Origin: Diogma glabrata
Lineage: Eukaryota; Arthropoda; Insecta; Diptera; Cylindrotomidae
Length of the DNA: 64,000 nucleotides
Direction: 5' to 3'
NCBI GenBank assembly: GCA_963693315.1
Contig: OY856186.1
Span: forward strand, 385,128,865 to 385,192,864
The translations under genes were made by a program, and so were the position numbers. The number at the start of each line of letters is the position of its first letter. Positions within the stretch are counted from its first letter, which is position 1. Shown here piece after piece: positions 24,641 through 35,325 of the stretch. The notes under the pieces were generated by a model that saw only the letters and a list, made by a program, of their open reading frames with translations, ran no database searches and had not been told where the DNA came from.

Positions 24641-24917
24641 TTCCGTCAAAACCCCCCGATAAACAAGCCTTCTTCATTTTTAGCACAGAAAAAATCGTAA
24701 ACTTGTAGCGCCATTTTGAAATTAAAACTCAATTTAAAAAAAAATTCAAAAAATCGCTTTAACGCCAATTAGAAACGCCATCTAGAAAAATAAAACTCCA
24801 TATAAAAAAATCAAAAAATTCAATCAAAAACACTAATCCAATTTTTTACATATGGCAATGTTCATTGTTTTTTTAAGATGGCGTGAATGAACAGGGATTG
24901 TAGAATATCGGAGGTTT
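24641..24917. other. Unassigned leader to the non-LTR relic
   Basis: No family signal is recognised. It may be the decayed 5' part of the retrotransposon fragment that follows or host DNA. Confidence 0.4.
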
Positions 24918-25612
24918 TGGTTCCGTACATATTGCGAATATTTTTCGTCATCATATCATCAATGAACCAATAGGTGAATGTAAAAACATTCGTTTATTGG
25001 GTGTCACAGTTTCAAATGATCTACTCTGGAACGATCATGTAATGGCGATGGCCAAAAGCGCGTCTAAAAAACTCGGCCTCCTAAATAGATGCAAAAAAAT
25101 TTTCACTCCATACCAATTGCTCCATGTTTATAAGTCCTATATTCGTCCCTGTATGGAATACTGCTGTCAAGTTTGGGGTGCTGCCTCTGTTTCCATCTTG
25201 ACCCTCTTGGACTCTGTTCAAAAGCGGGCTACACGAATTGTGGGTGATCAAACTTCGACATCAACATTGATTCCCTACAACATCGTCGCACTGTTGCTGA
25301 CCTCGTTGTTTTTTACAAATACCGTCATCAGCAGTGCTCAGATGAAATCAGTGGCATCATGCCTCAAACTTTTTCTTACCCCCGTTCCACTCGGCAATCG
25401 GCTGCCGCAACCGGTGAAACGGTAAAGATCCCGCGCTGTCATACTGGCAGATGGCAGAGAAACTTCTTTGTCCGAACTGCGTACAAATGGAATAGTTTGA
25501 CGGAACACTTAGTCTCAGGTGGCTTCAACCCGCAGATGTTTAAAAAAAGCGTTAATATACACCTTAGAACGCCAGTTGTTGTGGGACCCAGGTCTAGACC
25601 TAGGTTTTAAAA
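24918..25612 (+). pseudogene. Non-LTR retrotransposon RT, C-terminal part (jockey/CR1-like)
   Basis: The reading frame starts in the thumb region and contains IRLLGVTVSNDLLWNDHV, SASKKLGLLNRCKKIF, then the strongly conserved YKSYIRPCMEYCCQVWG and LDSVQKRATRIVG. These blocks occur in this order after the palm in jockey/CR1-group ORF2 proteins. Near 25262 a single frameshift moves the frame to the one carrying DSLQHRR, FYKYRHQQCSDEISGIMP and, near the end, AYKWNSLTE and FKKSVNIHLR. The catalytic palm and the endonuclease are absent, as expected for a 5'-truncated insertion. Non-functional. Confidence 0.88.
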
Positions 25613-25687
25613 GGTATTTATGTGTTGTTGTGACACATATTCTAAACCCTATTACACAACACATTTTATTTTAAAAAAAAAAAAAAA
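24918..25687 (+). mobile_element. 5'-truncated non-LTR retrotransposon with poly(A) tail
   Basis: The 3' end of the coding relic is followed by a short untranslated region, from GTTGTTGTGGGACC to ACACAACACATTTTATTTT, and an A-run at about 25672-25687. The same 3' untranslated region occurs at 53819-53925 (plus) and 36001-36085 (minus), which confirms a mobile family and fixes its 3' end. The left limit is uncertain. Confidence 0.85.
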
Positions 25688-26149
25688 ATTGTATATATGT
25701 ATTAAATATAATTCAACGTCAGCTGCATATGCTTTCTACATATTACATTATACATTCTGATCACATTGCATGGACCATTAACACATGCGTCTGAATGCTT
25801 AACCACATCAGGAGAAATTAAAGTTGTGTTGCACTTCCAGTATTTATCTTCAACTTCAAATAAAATACAGTCCACTACCATTTACTGAGGAGTAGTACTA
25901 GCATTGGCGTGGATGTGGTGATCTTGGCTTCCTCAATATTTTGAAGTCGGCAGAGTCTCTTCTACTCAATTTGTCTTTCTCCGTCTAATCTGTCTCAAAC
26001 ACGAGCATACCGAGTAATTTGTGCCGGCCATTCATTCTCGTATCTACATGGATGACATGCAGTCCTGCGATTGTTGCCTGTTGGTATTCATACTAACCGG
26101 ATCAGTGTTCATTAGAAACCCAACGTTGAAACGTCAAATGAACATTTTC
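25688..26149. other. Partial satellite unit, then unassigned sequence
   Basis: 25688-25745 repeats the local satellite phrases (ATTGTATATATGTATTA, ATAATTCAACGTC, GCTGCATAT). The remainder has no recognised feature. Confidence 0.5.
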
Positions 26150-26275
26150 TCCGTTGCACCATCTTGTCCTGAAACGTCGAGAAAGGCCAAAAAAAGTGGG
26201 GGTAAGAATTTCACTTTTGGCTCGTGGATTCCATACTTTGGTTTTTTCAAAACCGAAATAATATTAAGGATTTGT
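26150..26275 (+). repeat. Fragment of the 38.5/44.8-kb dispersed repeat
   Basis: The stretch GAGAAAGGCCAAAAAAAGTG and the following GGGGTAAGAATTTCACTTTT, GGCTCGTG and ACCGAAATAATATTAAG match the 3' parts of the long repeats at 40350-40440 and 45750-45840. It is a third, short copy in the same orientation. Confidence 0.75.
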
Positions 26276-26363
26276 GTGAGCAATTTAAAACTCAAGAAGC
26301 TAAAGAAAAAATGTAAGTTTTTTCAGATATTGTTGGATTTTTTTCAGAGAAAAACCCCATATC

Positions 26364-26414
26364 TCTCTTAAACGTGTTTCGGGCCGGATTCGAACCTTCC
26401 TCATCAGTCGAGTT
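26364..26414 (-). ncRNA. Hammerhead-like core motif (candidate only)
   Basis: On the minus strand CTGATGAG (26407-26400) is followed by an 18-nt segment with GG..GG/CC..CC pairing around TTCGAAT, then CGAAAC (26381-26376), then ACGTTTA. CTGATGA, a short stem, GAAA and a minimal stem III are the hammerhead core. The following TAAGAG could pair partly with CTCGA ahead of the core to give stem I. The same segment also contains GGTTCGAATCC, identical to a tRNA B box, so a tRNA/SINE fragment is the rival reading. No complete tRNA was found. Confidence 0.35.
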
Positions 26415-26884
26415 CCAATTTCATCAGTTTGAAAGTTCAAATTTCATCATTATTTGCCTATTAAAGCTATAGATTTCTTATTTTATTCAATTTTCAATTC
26501 TAGTATATTTCTTAGTCTGAAATTTACTCTACGAAAAAATATTTTGCGGTTTTTCATACTCTACCCAAGTAGCAAAAATTTCACTCATTCTTTTTTGGTA
26601 TGTTAAATTTTTATTTCTTCAATCTTAAATCGCTCTTACCAACTATACCGACGGTTTGGGGTGATGTGCACTAAAGCGATATGTTGATATTTTCTAAATT
26701 TTATTAGCTCAACAAAATCAAATTTGTAGTTTATATCAACGGATACCAGATGTCACTTATATTATTAATGCTAATTACAATTAGTGCTAACACTGATTTC
26801 TGCAAGAAAAAATTTTGGTAGCGTAAAAAGATTTTCCACTGATTATGTAACATTCCTTTCTAAGTAGCTAGCTTAGAAAAAGGT
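26415..26884. other. No gene seen
   Basis: AT-rich sequence without recognised features. Confidence 0.5.
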
Positions 26885-27400
26885 TTATATCACAACCTGC
26901 GCTATACAATCTTTGTTTTCCAATATTTTCAAAATGACGTAGGTAACTTCTCCTCAAAAAATCGTTTAAACGTACCAACTTTTTTTCATTAGAGATATGC
27001 AATTTTTAATGGGTAGCACAATAAACACAATATAGCACAACCTTTGTTTTTATTTTTGCATGATTACGGGTCTAGTTTCTACTCAAAAAAGCGTGTATAA
27101 ATTTTTCCGTTAGTAGTACGAAATTTTTTTGCAGGAGCACAATACCGCACACCATTTGTTTTTTCTTTTTTGCAAAATAGCGGGGGTTTACAAAATGATG
27201 TTAGATTTATAACAGGTAATTAGTGATATCCTTCACATTTTTTTCAAAGTTGCAGTGCTAATTTCTACTTAAAAAATCGATTGTGTGTGTCAACTTTTTG
27301 TCATTGGTGATATGGAATCGTTTTAGAGTAGCACATATAAGCTCTACTATAGCAGAACACAGCAAAATATGTGGTTTTCATTTTTCTCAAAATGGTGGGG
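26885..27400. repeat. Degenerate tandem repeat, about 130-170 bp units
   Basis: Three or so diverged units follow one another. Each contains TCTACT(C/T)AAAAAA.CG, then a CAACTTTTT.TCATT-like block, GATATG, GTAGCACA, a second AGCACA-like block with CACCATTTG or similar, and TTTT..AAAATGG.GGG. Divergence is high, so the array is old. No coding signal. Confidence 0.55.
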
Positions 27401-28892
27401 CTTAGTTAGAGCACATGTTGAAGTCAGTTTTGAGTTTATTTATTGAAATCATCATATCATCATATAAGCTGCTACAATAGTTGGTGGCAAAAGTGTTGTG
27501 AAAATTTTGTCAACAAGCTCATGGTTAAAAATATCAATTGATTTGTCTTAAAAAAATTTGTCTTAAAAAAAATGTGGTAGCAAATTTACAAGATCGCGGA
27601 CAATCGGCATTTTTCGGAGCTTGCCGGACCCAAAGCGACCGATTTGAAAAAAATCGCAGAACAAAGGTCTTCGGGTTCGTCAAGGACAGGCGCCTCACGA
27701 AGTATAAAATATGTGGTAATCATCACATGAAATCGGCGCCGGCCCAGGGACTATAAATAAATATTTAATATCCAATTATTTTAAATTTTAACTATAATCC
27801 CTTAAACAATTCCCAATTATAATTTGATTCATGTTACAGCAATTGTTCTATAAAAAACATTTTCTTTATGCAGCTTTGTAGTTTTTAAATAAAATTTATG
27901 TTACAGTATCTCATGAATTATTTTTCTGCAACGTCTTTGTATTGGAACCTTAACTCTAAGCTTTCTGAATGTTATAAAAATATATAAAAAGTTAAACAAA
28001 AGAAGGAAAAATAATGTTTTAGAGACAAAATGAATGTTGGCTATAAACTGCATTCTTCCATCTCATTTAATATTCATATATATTTGGTTGAGATTTTTGC
28101 ATTCTGGTTTCTCGTCTACTTACTACGTTGTTCTTTGTTAGGAAAAAAGCAAATTTATATTAATTTGGAAAGCTTTTGTTAAAAACTTATCTGTATAGCA
28201 GAGTGACGGTAGTCAAAATTTAATGCGACTGAGTTTTTTAAATATTAAGCTCGTTGGACATAATCAATTTTATTCTGGTCATTATTGCTTTTTATGCTGT
28301 TTTTTTTATATTCTTTGTCTTAAGTCAATGTTATGATGTTAATTCTAACGCCAGAATATTCTTTTTTGTAATTATGCAATTTATCCTTTTATATTATTCG
28401 TCCTTACATTGTAATCATAAATGAAGGTTTGATACTGTATAGTCTAATTATTGAGCAATGTTACGACAATATATTATTTTTCGTATCTCGAAAACTACCT
28501 AAACCTGAAATTTGGGATGCATATAAAACTAGCCTATCCACACAAGATGAGGGGTTGAAAAATAAATAAAATGGTTTTCGTTTGTTTTACAGGACTACGA
28601 TGTGAGGTCTTTGGTAAAATACATTTGTTATCGAGTCAAGTAGGGTATCATATGAAAAGACTTCACTTCAGTCTTTTAAAAAAATTTATTTTGAATTTTA
28701 AACCCCACCCTACCTTTTTTTGTGTAATTTTAAATATTGGCGTTTTCTGTATGTTTTCTTTCCTTGATTAGCTCCGAACCAAATTAATCAAAAATCTTAA
28801 AAAGTATTTTTTCTACAATTGTTGTGAAAGTCAAATTTTCTACGATGAATTTGATAAAAAGTAGGCATTGAAAATTAATCTTCCTAAATGAC
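27401..28892. other. No supported gene
   Basis: A 72-residue frame at 27538-27756 has ordinary composition (rich in Lys, Arg, Cys) but no recognised family, and it starts in a repeated CTTAAAAAAATTTG phrase. The rest is AT-rich. Confidence 0.45.
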
Positions 28893-28947
28893 GTGTAGAA
28901 AGTACTTTCTGTACGGATTTGCCGTGTAGAAAGTACTTTCTGCACAG
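28893..28947. repeat. Two palindromic units downstream of the recombinase gene
   Basis: GTGTAGAAAGTACTTTCTG occurs at 28893 and again at 28924, 31 bp apart in direct orientation. Each holds the perfect 14-bp palindrome AGAAAGTACTTTCT. They lie about 150 bp beyond the stop codon of the Crypton-like gene. A related GTGTAGAAAG word begins the inverted repeat at 30493 on the other side of the gene. Paired palindromic arms are the usual form of a tyrosine recombinase site, so a functional link is possible but not shown. Confidence 0.7.
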
Positions 28948-29096
28948 TTGTGTTTACATTGGAAAAATAACTAGAAAATAAATCTACAAAAAACACATTC
29001 AATGCAATATTTAAAGTGAATCGAATTTTATTATAAATCAAATTATTCATAATTATAGATTAAACATTAACAATAAATTATAGTTTTAATTGAAAT

Positions 29097-30295
29097 TTAT
29101 TTATTAATATTTATTGTGATGTTGCATGAAGGACATGCACTAATATTTATCCCCTCAGTCGTATTTTTAGCAGCCTTAACAATTGTTCTATTGAATCCCA
29201 TAGCTGATTCCGCTGCACTTCCAACAATGGAGCTACTACCGCGACCTATATTTTCATTATCCATTGCGATATTGTCACTTGCAGGGGCTCCAGTTATTTT
29301 CTCACACACAGATATTTTATTTTGAATGGAGTTGTCGACATAGCTTTCCGCAACAGCAGAGGATTTCCATCCGCCATGCCTCTTGAGTGTTAAAATGTCT
29401 CCACCCGCATCTGCGAGTAACGTAGCAGATGTTCGTCTGAAACAGTGCCCTGTATATTCATGCAAATTTGGAAGATTTAAGTAGCTCGCAATTTTTAGTG
29501 GAATTTTTCCAAATGTATTTATTCCAGTAGCTTGCGAAGTACATTTACCATTCCGATAGTTAACAAAAAACCTGTTATGAGTGGTGTTTGCAGTGCGAAG
29601 ATTTCTGTATTTACGATAAACTGAGATCCAATCACCAACCCCATTAGAAACAGTAAACGTTCGAGTGATGTGAGTTTTGGTGTCTGGCACCTGTACAATT
29701 AATATATTTTCCTTATCCTCAATATGATCCAACATCATTTTCAGTAGCTCCTCCTTTCGACAGGCTCCAGCGATACTCATTATAAGAGCAATCTTTAATT
29801 TGAATTTTTTGAATATTAATATTAATTTTATACATTTAAATATTAAATAATTACCTTCATCATCAGAAAATCTTTGTCTGGTGCTTCATTCACAAACTTA
29901 TTTATATCTTCTCTAGAAAAGGTTCTAGATTTTTTAGCAACATAGCCCACTGATTTTCTTTTCAACAATGCAATCAACTTATGATATTTAGAGATATCGA
30001 CGTTGTCTTCTAAAATAAGTGTACTCTTTAACATAGAGTACATTGACCATAAAGTGGATGACTTGAAAATGTTTGATTTTTCTGAAAAATAAGCCAAAAG
30101 AACATTCTCCGTAATTTTCGTGGCTTTTTTCTCTCCACACCATGTCAAGAAAGCTTCTCGTTCTTTTCTATATCTAGTTTTAGATTTTTCAGGTAGAAGT
30201 TCCAAACAAACATTTTTAGCTGCCTCAGCAATGTCTGGAGGAGTTCCAATGATAACCTCTTCATCACTTTCACCGAAATCACTATTCATTTTCAC
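29097..30295 (-). CDS. Crypton-type tyrosine recombinase, two exons
   Basis: Exon 1 is 30295-29855 (147 codons) and exon 2 is 29792-29097. The 62-bp intron 29854-29793 has GTAATT at its 5' end and AAAG at its 3' end, and splicing keeps the frame across MMK/IALIM. The product is about 378 residues. The N-terminal half is a helical core-binding region with SKTRYRKEREAFLTWC. The catalytic half shows all expected positions: Arg in GACRKEE, His and Arg in GHCFRRT, the second box as HGGW, and the tyrosine in AESYVD. These match insect Crypton recombinases, which move by DNA recombination at short sites. A short Cys-containing tail (CPSC) follows. No stop or frameshift is seen, so it could be an active element or a host-captured gene. 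Confidence 0.87.
29793..29854 (-). other. 62-bp intron of the recombinase gene
   Basis: On the minus strand it begins GTAATTATTT and ends AATTAAAG. The upstream exon ends ATGATGAAG and the downstream exon starts ATTGCTCTTATA, which together read as the conserved helix before the first catalytic arginine. Length and AT content match common short insect introns. Confidence 0.8.
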
Positions 30296-30492
30296 CGATT
30301 TATTTTTAAATCGTTATTCAAACAAAATCAAAAACGATATGGGAAAATTTTTGACAACAATAAATCATGACATACTTGATATAGTATAAAAAATGAAAAT
30401 TTTAAAATCTACATTAGTTTATGGTATTAAATATTTGTATAGTATATGACTATCGAATCTTGCAATTGTGGAAAAAATAGCGTGTATGACTC

Positions 30493-30593
30493 GTGTAGAA
30501 AGCACTATTGCAGTACTCATGTGAATGCAGCCCTCGACTAGCGTCTCGTGCTGCAAATTTCACACTCGTACTGCAATAGTGTTCTTTCTACAC
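30493..30593. repeat. Inverted repeat upstream of the recombinase gene
   Basis: Arms 30493-30516 (GTGTAGAAAGCACTATTGCA and GTAC) and 30568-30593 (complement, with two extra bases) enclose a 51-bp centre that has its own weaker pairing (GTGAATGCAGC against GCTGCAAATTTCAC). The 101-bp unit can therefore fold almost completely. It lies about 200 bp upstream of the recombinase start and shares the outer word GTGTAGAAAG with the units at 28893 and 28924. Confidence 0.8.
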
Positions 30594-31308
30594 TCATTAT
30601 ACAATATACTATTGAATGATAGAAAAATTAGAAAGTTTTTAATGAAAACACAGTAAAGTGTCAAATACTAATAATTATATTTATTAAGGGGGTGGAGATG
30701 AGAAGGGGTAAAAACATCATTTAAAACCCAAGCAAGGATGTAATTTGAAAGAGCATCAAAATTAAAAAAGATTACAATTTTTTTTAGAATTTTGCGATGC
30801 ATAGTTTTTGCATTATTGTTAAAAAAAAGTGCAACTTTTGCAACTATTTACTTTTGCAGCCGGTACCTCACTTTTTCGGGCTACAGATTAGATGTCTTCC
30901 TACCACCGGTTTTTTAAACACCGCTTCTTTTAACGGATCACAGTTTTACTGATCCGAACCATTTACTAATTTTTAGAGTGATTCATGACACACTTCCATA
31001 GATTTATTACTTAAGTCATAGGAAACTGAATGCTTCTAATGGAGAATTTATAAATAAAAAATTTCGCAGCAGATAAGTTTTGCTTCTCAACCAATACGTA
31101 TATTTCTTTTAATGCGCAGATAAATCAGCTTACAAAAATTGCCTTGAATAACCGTTACAGCTTTATTTCAATTAAACGAACCAGCAAATTTGATACTTTT
31201 TTCTGTGATAGTTAGAGGTTTGTTATAACCAACTGATCACCATAACCAATTTGTCAAGTGTGTATTCAAATCTATTCAACCGTGTTTTTTCTGTTGATTT
31301 TACTCATT
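30594..31308. other. No gene seen
   Basis: AT-rich; no motif or repeat shared with other parts was identified. Confidence 0.5.
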
Positions 31309-31400
31309 TTGACATGGTATCTTCGGATATTCAAAGAGTCGGAATAATGAATATTTCATATTTAGTGTGCTAAACATGTCTAACTAATTAATAAAAAAAA
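31309..31400 (+). mobile_element. 3' end of a second non-LTR family
   Basis: The 92 bases ending in AATAAAAAAAA match, in opposite orientation, the 3' untranslated region of the insertion at 39601-39880 (TTGACATGGTATCTTCGGAT through GTGCTAAACATGTCTAACTA). The A-rich end is in the right place for a very short 5'-truncated retrotransposon copy. It has no coding sequence. Confidence 0.8.
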
Positions 31401-31909
31401 CTCTCTGAGAAACCGAATTTTTCCCATGGTCGTGCATAACTTTTCATTTGATTCAATATTATACAATTATTGCAAGTTTTTGTAAACCTACAAGAGAAAA
31501 TGTCTTACCACATAAAATAATAATTTCGCCCACTCTTCGATTTTTCCACAAAATTAAAAGGAACAGTTACATATTCGATTTTGATATAACCAAACCAACA
31601 TAGTCTTTTGAAATTTTATCAATGAAAAATAAATTTAACAATAATGAAAAAAGTTTGCCTGAAAATATAATCATAACTTACAAAACATAACAAGTATTCG
31701 TTCAGGCCGTTATTTGTTCTTTAATTAAATAATTTACTTAAATAATCACTGGACATAACTCAATAAATTTAAATTACTCTCGTTAATATTATCATCCATT
31801 TTATAAAAGTTAGCACAACTATGAAGAAAAAATTAAAACGCTTTTGACATTTTAAATTTGGTATTATCTTTAATTTATACAATTATTTTATAAAATAATT
31901 TGTAGTTGT
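31401..31909. other. No gene seen
   Basis: AT-rich sequence; nothing recognised. Confidence 0.5.
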
Positions 31910-31913
31910 AAAT

Positions 31914-33486
31914 CGATGGCAAATTGTGAATAGGGCGTAACATCAATTTTTTGGAAAATTTGTTTTTTTCTTATTGTGGTGCCTTTCTTTGATTTACATA
32001 ATTAAAACAAAACAAAAGAATCGGTTTTCAATCGGAAATCGTAGTTTTGGCGCTTTTTCTAAAAGTCGTAACATCACGATTGCTAAACATCAAAATAATA
32101 AGCCGTAACAAACACAATGTTATAGAGTTTTAGTGGAGTAAGTTGAAAATTTACTCAACTCCAATACAAATAATGGCTGCAAACAAAATAACTGATGTAG
32201 AGTATGCAATCGAAATTTCAGAAACAATAGTACATACGGACATGCACTTCCAAGCATCTACGGAAAGAAAGAATAAATGTGAATGAAATGCCAGAAATTG
32301 TAGAATACGAGTTTGAGATCTCAAAAACCAACATCCAAGCTCACAAACATCTTCAAATATCTGAGGAAATTATGTGAGCTGAGTGTGAGCGAGATATGGC
32401 AGAAAATGTGGAGTACGAGATTCAACTCTCAGAATCCAACGTCCAATCCGATTTAAACTCTGAAATAGGAATTGAGGCAGAGCAGAGGACGAAAATAACA
32501 ATGATCATAGTTACTCAAAAATAAAAAAATTATCTAAACAAAATCGTATGAATGGGTCGGCATATCAAGGCTATAAACGGTCAAGAACCAACCAAGTAAC
32601 TTTTGGTATTGAAAGACCAAATTGAAACTTGGTGAAACGTGCATATCCGAATATTGTGTGAAAAGCAAAATGAGTAAATGTTCCCAGTTTAGCTAAAAAA
32701 TTCGAGAGAACATTTTCACAGAGTTTTGGAACATGAATTGGCAACAAAAACAAATGTATGTTTGTAATCTAGTTAAGGAGGTGCCCAAAAAAAGAATATA
32801 AACGGAAAGTTCGTCCAGAAAAACCACATCACGTTGCTACTATTTGAAGGCAACTAACGGGGATATATTAAAGTGGTGTCAAAACTTTATACAACTTTTA
32901 TACACTTGGTATAAAAGAAAAATTATGCGAATATGGCTGAAAAATAGCCTACCACATGGTCTGCAAATTAATCCGTTTGAAACCAGTAACACAAGGAAAA
33001 ATAAATTAATTGCTAGCGAAAAGTTTTTAAATAATGACAAGCGTTAAACACATTTGAAGCAGTTTTTCGAATTATACCCAAAACTCGAATCACACTATTG
33101 TCGTAAAGATTTCGTAATATAAAGTAAAGAAATTTTATTTTTTTAATGTGATAACTGTTATAAACAGTAATCAATCAAATTAAAACTGAATTAATTATGA
33201 ATAAAGTACAAATAATTTGAAAATCGATATTTTATTACTGACCCTTTACCTAATAAGCCGTAACAGAGTAAAATATCAAACAATAACAAGACGTAACAAG
33301 CAAACCATACAGCAATAAAAGAAATATATTAGTTTAAATTAGTTTATTGAAATAAATGGAATTTTTAATTAATTTTACCATAATTTATTACTGCATAAAT
33401 GCAATATTATTTAAAATATGGAGTTTTTTCACTCCCCTGTAAAGTTTACATAATGCGGCTTGCGCCCTATTCACAAAACGCCATCG
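31914..33486 (+). mobile_element. 1.57-kb terminal-inverted-repeat element with CGTAACA repeats
   Basis: The left end CGATGGCAAATTGTGAATAG plus GGCG and the right end, the complement of CGATGGCGTTTTGTGAATAG plus GGCG, pair over about 25 bp with a few mismatches. Both flanks are AAAT (31910-31913 and 33487-33490), a possible 4-bp target duplication. The word CGTAACA or CGTAACAT recurs inside near both ends (about 31935, 32067, 32103, 33258, 33291). A decayed protein lies in the middle. The superfamily is not certain. Confidence 0.78.
32551..33136 (+). pseudogene. Decayed Cys-rich protein of a DNA transposon family
   Basis: Reading across several frames gives ordered blocks: YKRSRTNQVTFGIERPN, then KLGETC..EYC..SKMSKCS, then NIFTEFWNMNWQQKQMYV, then SSRKTTSRCYYLKATNGDI and CQNF, and finally FFELYPKLESHYCRKDF. 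From memory this order (Cys cluster, FW..W..Q..YV, SR.....YYL.., SHYCR) is common in uncharacterised insect proteins encoded by repeats. At least four stops or frame changes break it. The part after SHYCR, where a catalytic core would be expected, is missing. It has no name that can be given with confidence. Confidence 0.6.
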
Positions 33487-33490
33487 AAAT

Positions 33491-34720
33491 ATAAACAATA
33501 AAAACAAATCAAAATGGAGGAAAAAGAAATTTATTTTGACAGATTTGACATCAATTTCTTTTTCTCTTTCTTAATGCATTTTTCGTATTTACATTTTCTA
33601 TATATTTATAAACGCTCTAAGGTTATAAATTTGTATTAAGCGGTGATTAAAATTCGCAAAGGAGCTCACAAACGGTACTAACTTTTGAGATGTTAGCTTC
33701 AGTCAACGAAGTCCTGACCATTTGTGATTTGTTGTTTTGACAAAGCTAAAGTAAAATAATGTGGAAAATTACGAAACAAAAATTAACAAACACAAAATGG
33801 GCCATTGTCTGGATAACAACGAATTAAATGATAGTTATCCATACTGACGGGTAACGCATGTTACCATATCAACTTCTGGTTTGTCACTTCCGGGTTAAAA
33901 AGTTTATTTTTGGCGTTATTCATCTATACTATAGTCTTTAGTTACTAAGTGATTGCTATGACCCAATGGTTAAACGTGTCAATCAATAGGAGAAAGATTT
34001 CATGAGCTTTGGATTGTAGAAAACGTACAGCATTAACACTTTTAAAAAGATGCCAATAGCACGATATAGTACGGAGTTGAACAGCTTGGAAATGACCACA
34101 AAGTTCATGGAGCTCAATAACATATGTACCTGATAATCAAATTGGATGAAACTTTGTACAGAAGCACTTAGTATGGTTCACAACTGTTCCGCATTTCAAC
34201 TTCCGGTTTACCACATCCGATATACATTATTTCTTGCATTTTTTGCGGTGTATTTATTCATATTACAATCTACAATAATAAAGTGATTATGATGAAACTT
34301 TTGAAAAATGTTTCAATTAGTGTGAGAAGATAATGATCAATTTTTGGGACATATTGTATTGATCAAAGTGGCAGGGAGTCCACAACTCCAATTGCCGATC
34401 CCACAACTTAAGGCTGCTGATTTTGTTTTTCAAGTTTATTGGGAGCATACAGACTTCGTTCATTAATCAATTTTGAAGACACTTTGAAAAAAATTAAGAT
34501 TTAAATGAAAAAGAACTGAGTAATTTTTGGGATAAGTAGTGGGGGGCCCTTCCGAGCACCTGTTGATTTAAAACTTCAATAGCAGCAGCTCCTAATAATT
34601 GGCTTTGATTAAACTAGGTATATACGCTAAGAGTATGATTTGTAACATACATGTTCTGCATTCCATCTTCCAGTTTATCACCTCCGGTAAACATTTTTTG
34701 AAGTGAAAACTTCTTTAAGC
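33491..34720. repeat. Degenerate repeated phrases, no gene
   Basis: The phrase around CATATCAACTTCTGGTTTGT at 33858 recurs in diverged form at 34190 (CGCATTTCAACTTCCGGTTT) and 34662 (TGCATTCCATCTTCCAGTTT), each followed by CAC.TCCGG. This is an old tandem duplication with units of some 330-470 bp. No coding signal. Confidence 0.5.
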
Positions 34721-34770
34721 GCGTTGTGCAATTTTGTATGGGGAAAAATTTATATATTCGAGTTATCATT
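34721..34770 (+). repeat. 50-bp repeat, copy 1 (partner at 35275)
   Basis: GCGTTGTGC..TTTTG.ATGGGGAAAAATTTATA.ATTCGAGT.ATCA is shared with 35275-35325, in direct orientation 554 bp apart. Confidence 0.7.
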
Positions 34771-34834
34771 TTCACGCATCACGCATGTATATTTAAATAT
34801 AAAATACCTCTATCCGTTCGTAACGTTTCAAATT

Positions 34835-34893
34835 GCAATATGGATATCGCCGTCGACTGAGGTTCTATAGGTCGAGAGTTCAATTCCTGAAGT
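34835..34893 (+). other. tRNA-like relic
   Basis: The stretch has GCAATATGGATATCGCCG (D-arm-like), GACTGAGGTTCTATAGGTC (anticodon-arm-like) and GAGAGTTCAATTCCTG (T-arm and B-box-like), ending GTGGTAC. The order is right, but the acceptor stem does not pair well and the A box is poor. It is at most a degraded tRNA or tRNA-derived SINE head. Confidence 0.35.
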
Positions 34894-35274
34894 GGTACAT
34901 TTTTTATTGTTTTTAATTTTTATTAAATACCATTAAAATTATTGTTTTTTTTAATTAATAAATTCATAAAAGTCACCAAAGTTTCTTTTTACGAATTTTA
35001 AAAAAAAGGTCGGTAATGCAGTTTTTTAAAGTGCTGCTACTGTCTTTTACCGTTTCGTTCAAATTATTATCATTTCAGTATTAACAAGAAAATTAATGAT
35101 TTTTTGGGCAGGCAGTGCTAAAAATAATAAAATATTGGTTTTCCCATCTTTATTTTCCATAATTTCAATCCTGTGAAATAAAATAAGGAAAATAAAAACT
35201 ATGCTATTTGAGTATGTTTCTCTTTCAATATGAGTTGACATCCTCATCACAAAATATTGATTTAAACACAGCGG
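34894..35274. other. No gene seen
   Basis: AT-rich; a 63-residue minus frame at 35059-35250 shows no recognised motif. Confidence 0.5.
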
Positions 35275-35325
35275 GCGTTGTGCGCTTTTGCATGGGGAAA
35301 AATTTATACATTCGAGTCATCAAGC
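35275..35325 (+). repeat. 50-bp repeat, copy 2
   Basis: Direct partner of 34721-34770; the similarity ends in both copies within a CGCATC/AGCATAAGCACAAGCAT stretch. Confidence 0.7.

Noticed and set aside
26021..26371. 116-residue plus frame
   Set aside because: Its second half lies in the dispersed repeat shared with 40.4 and 45.8 kb; no protein family seen.
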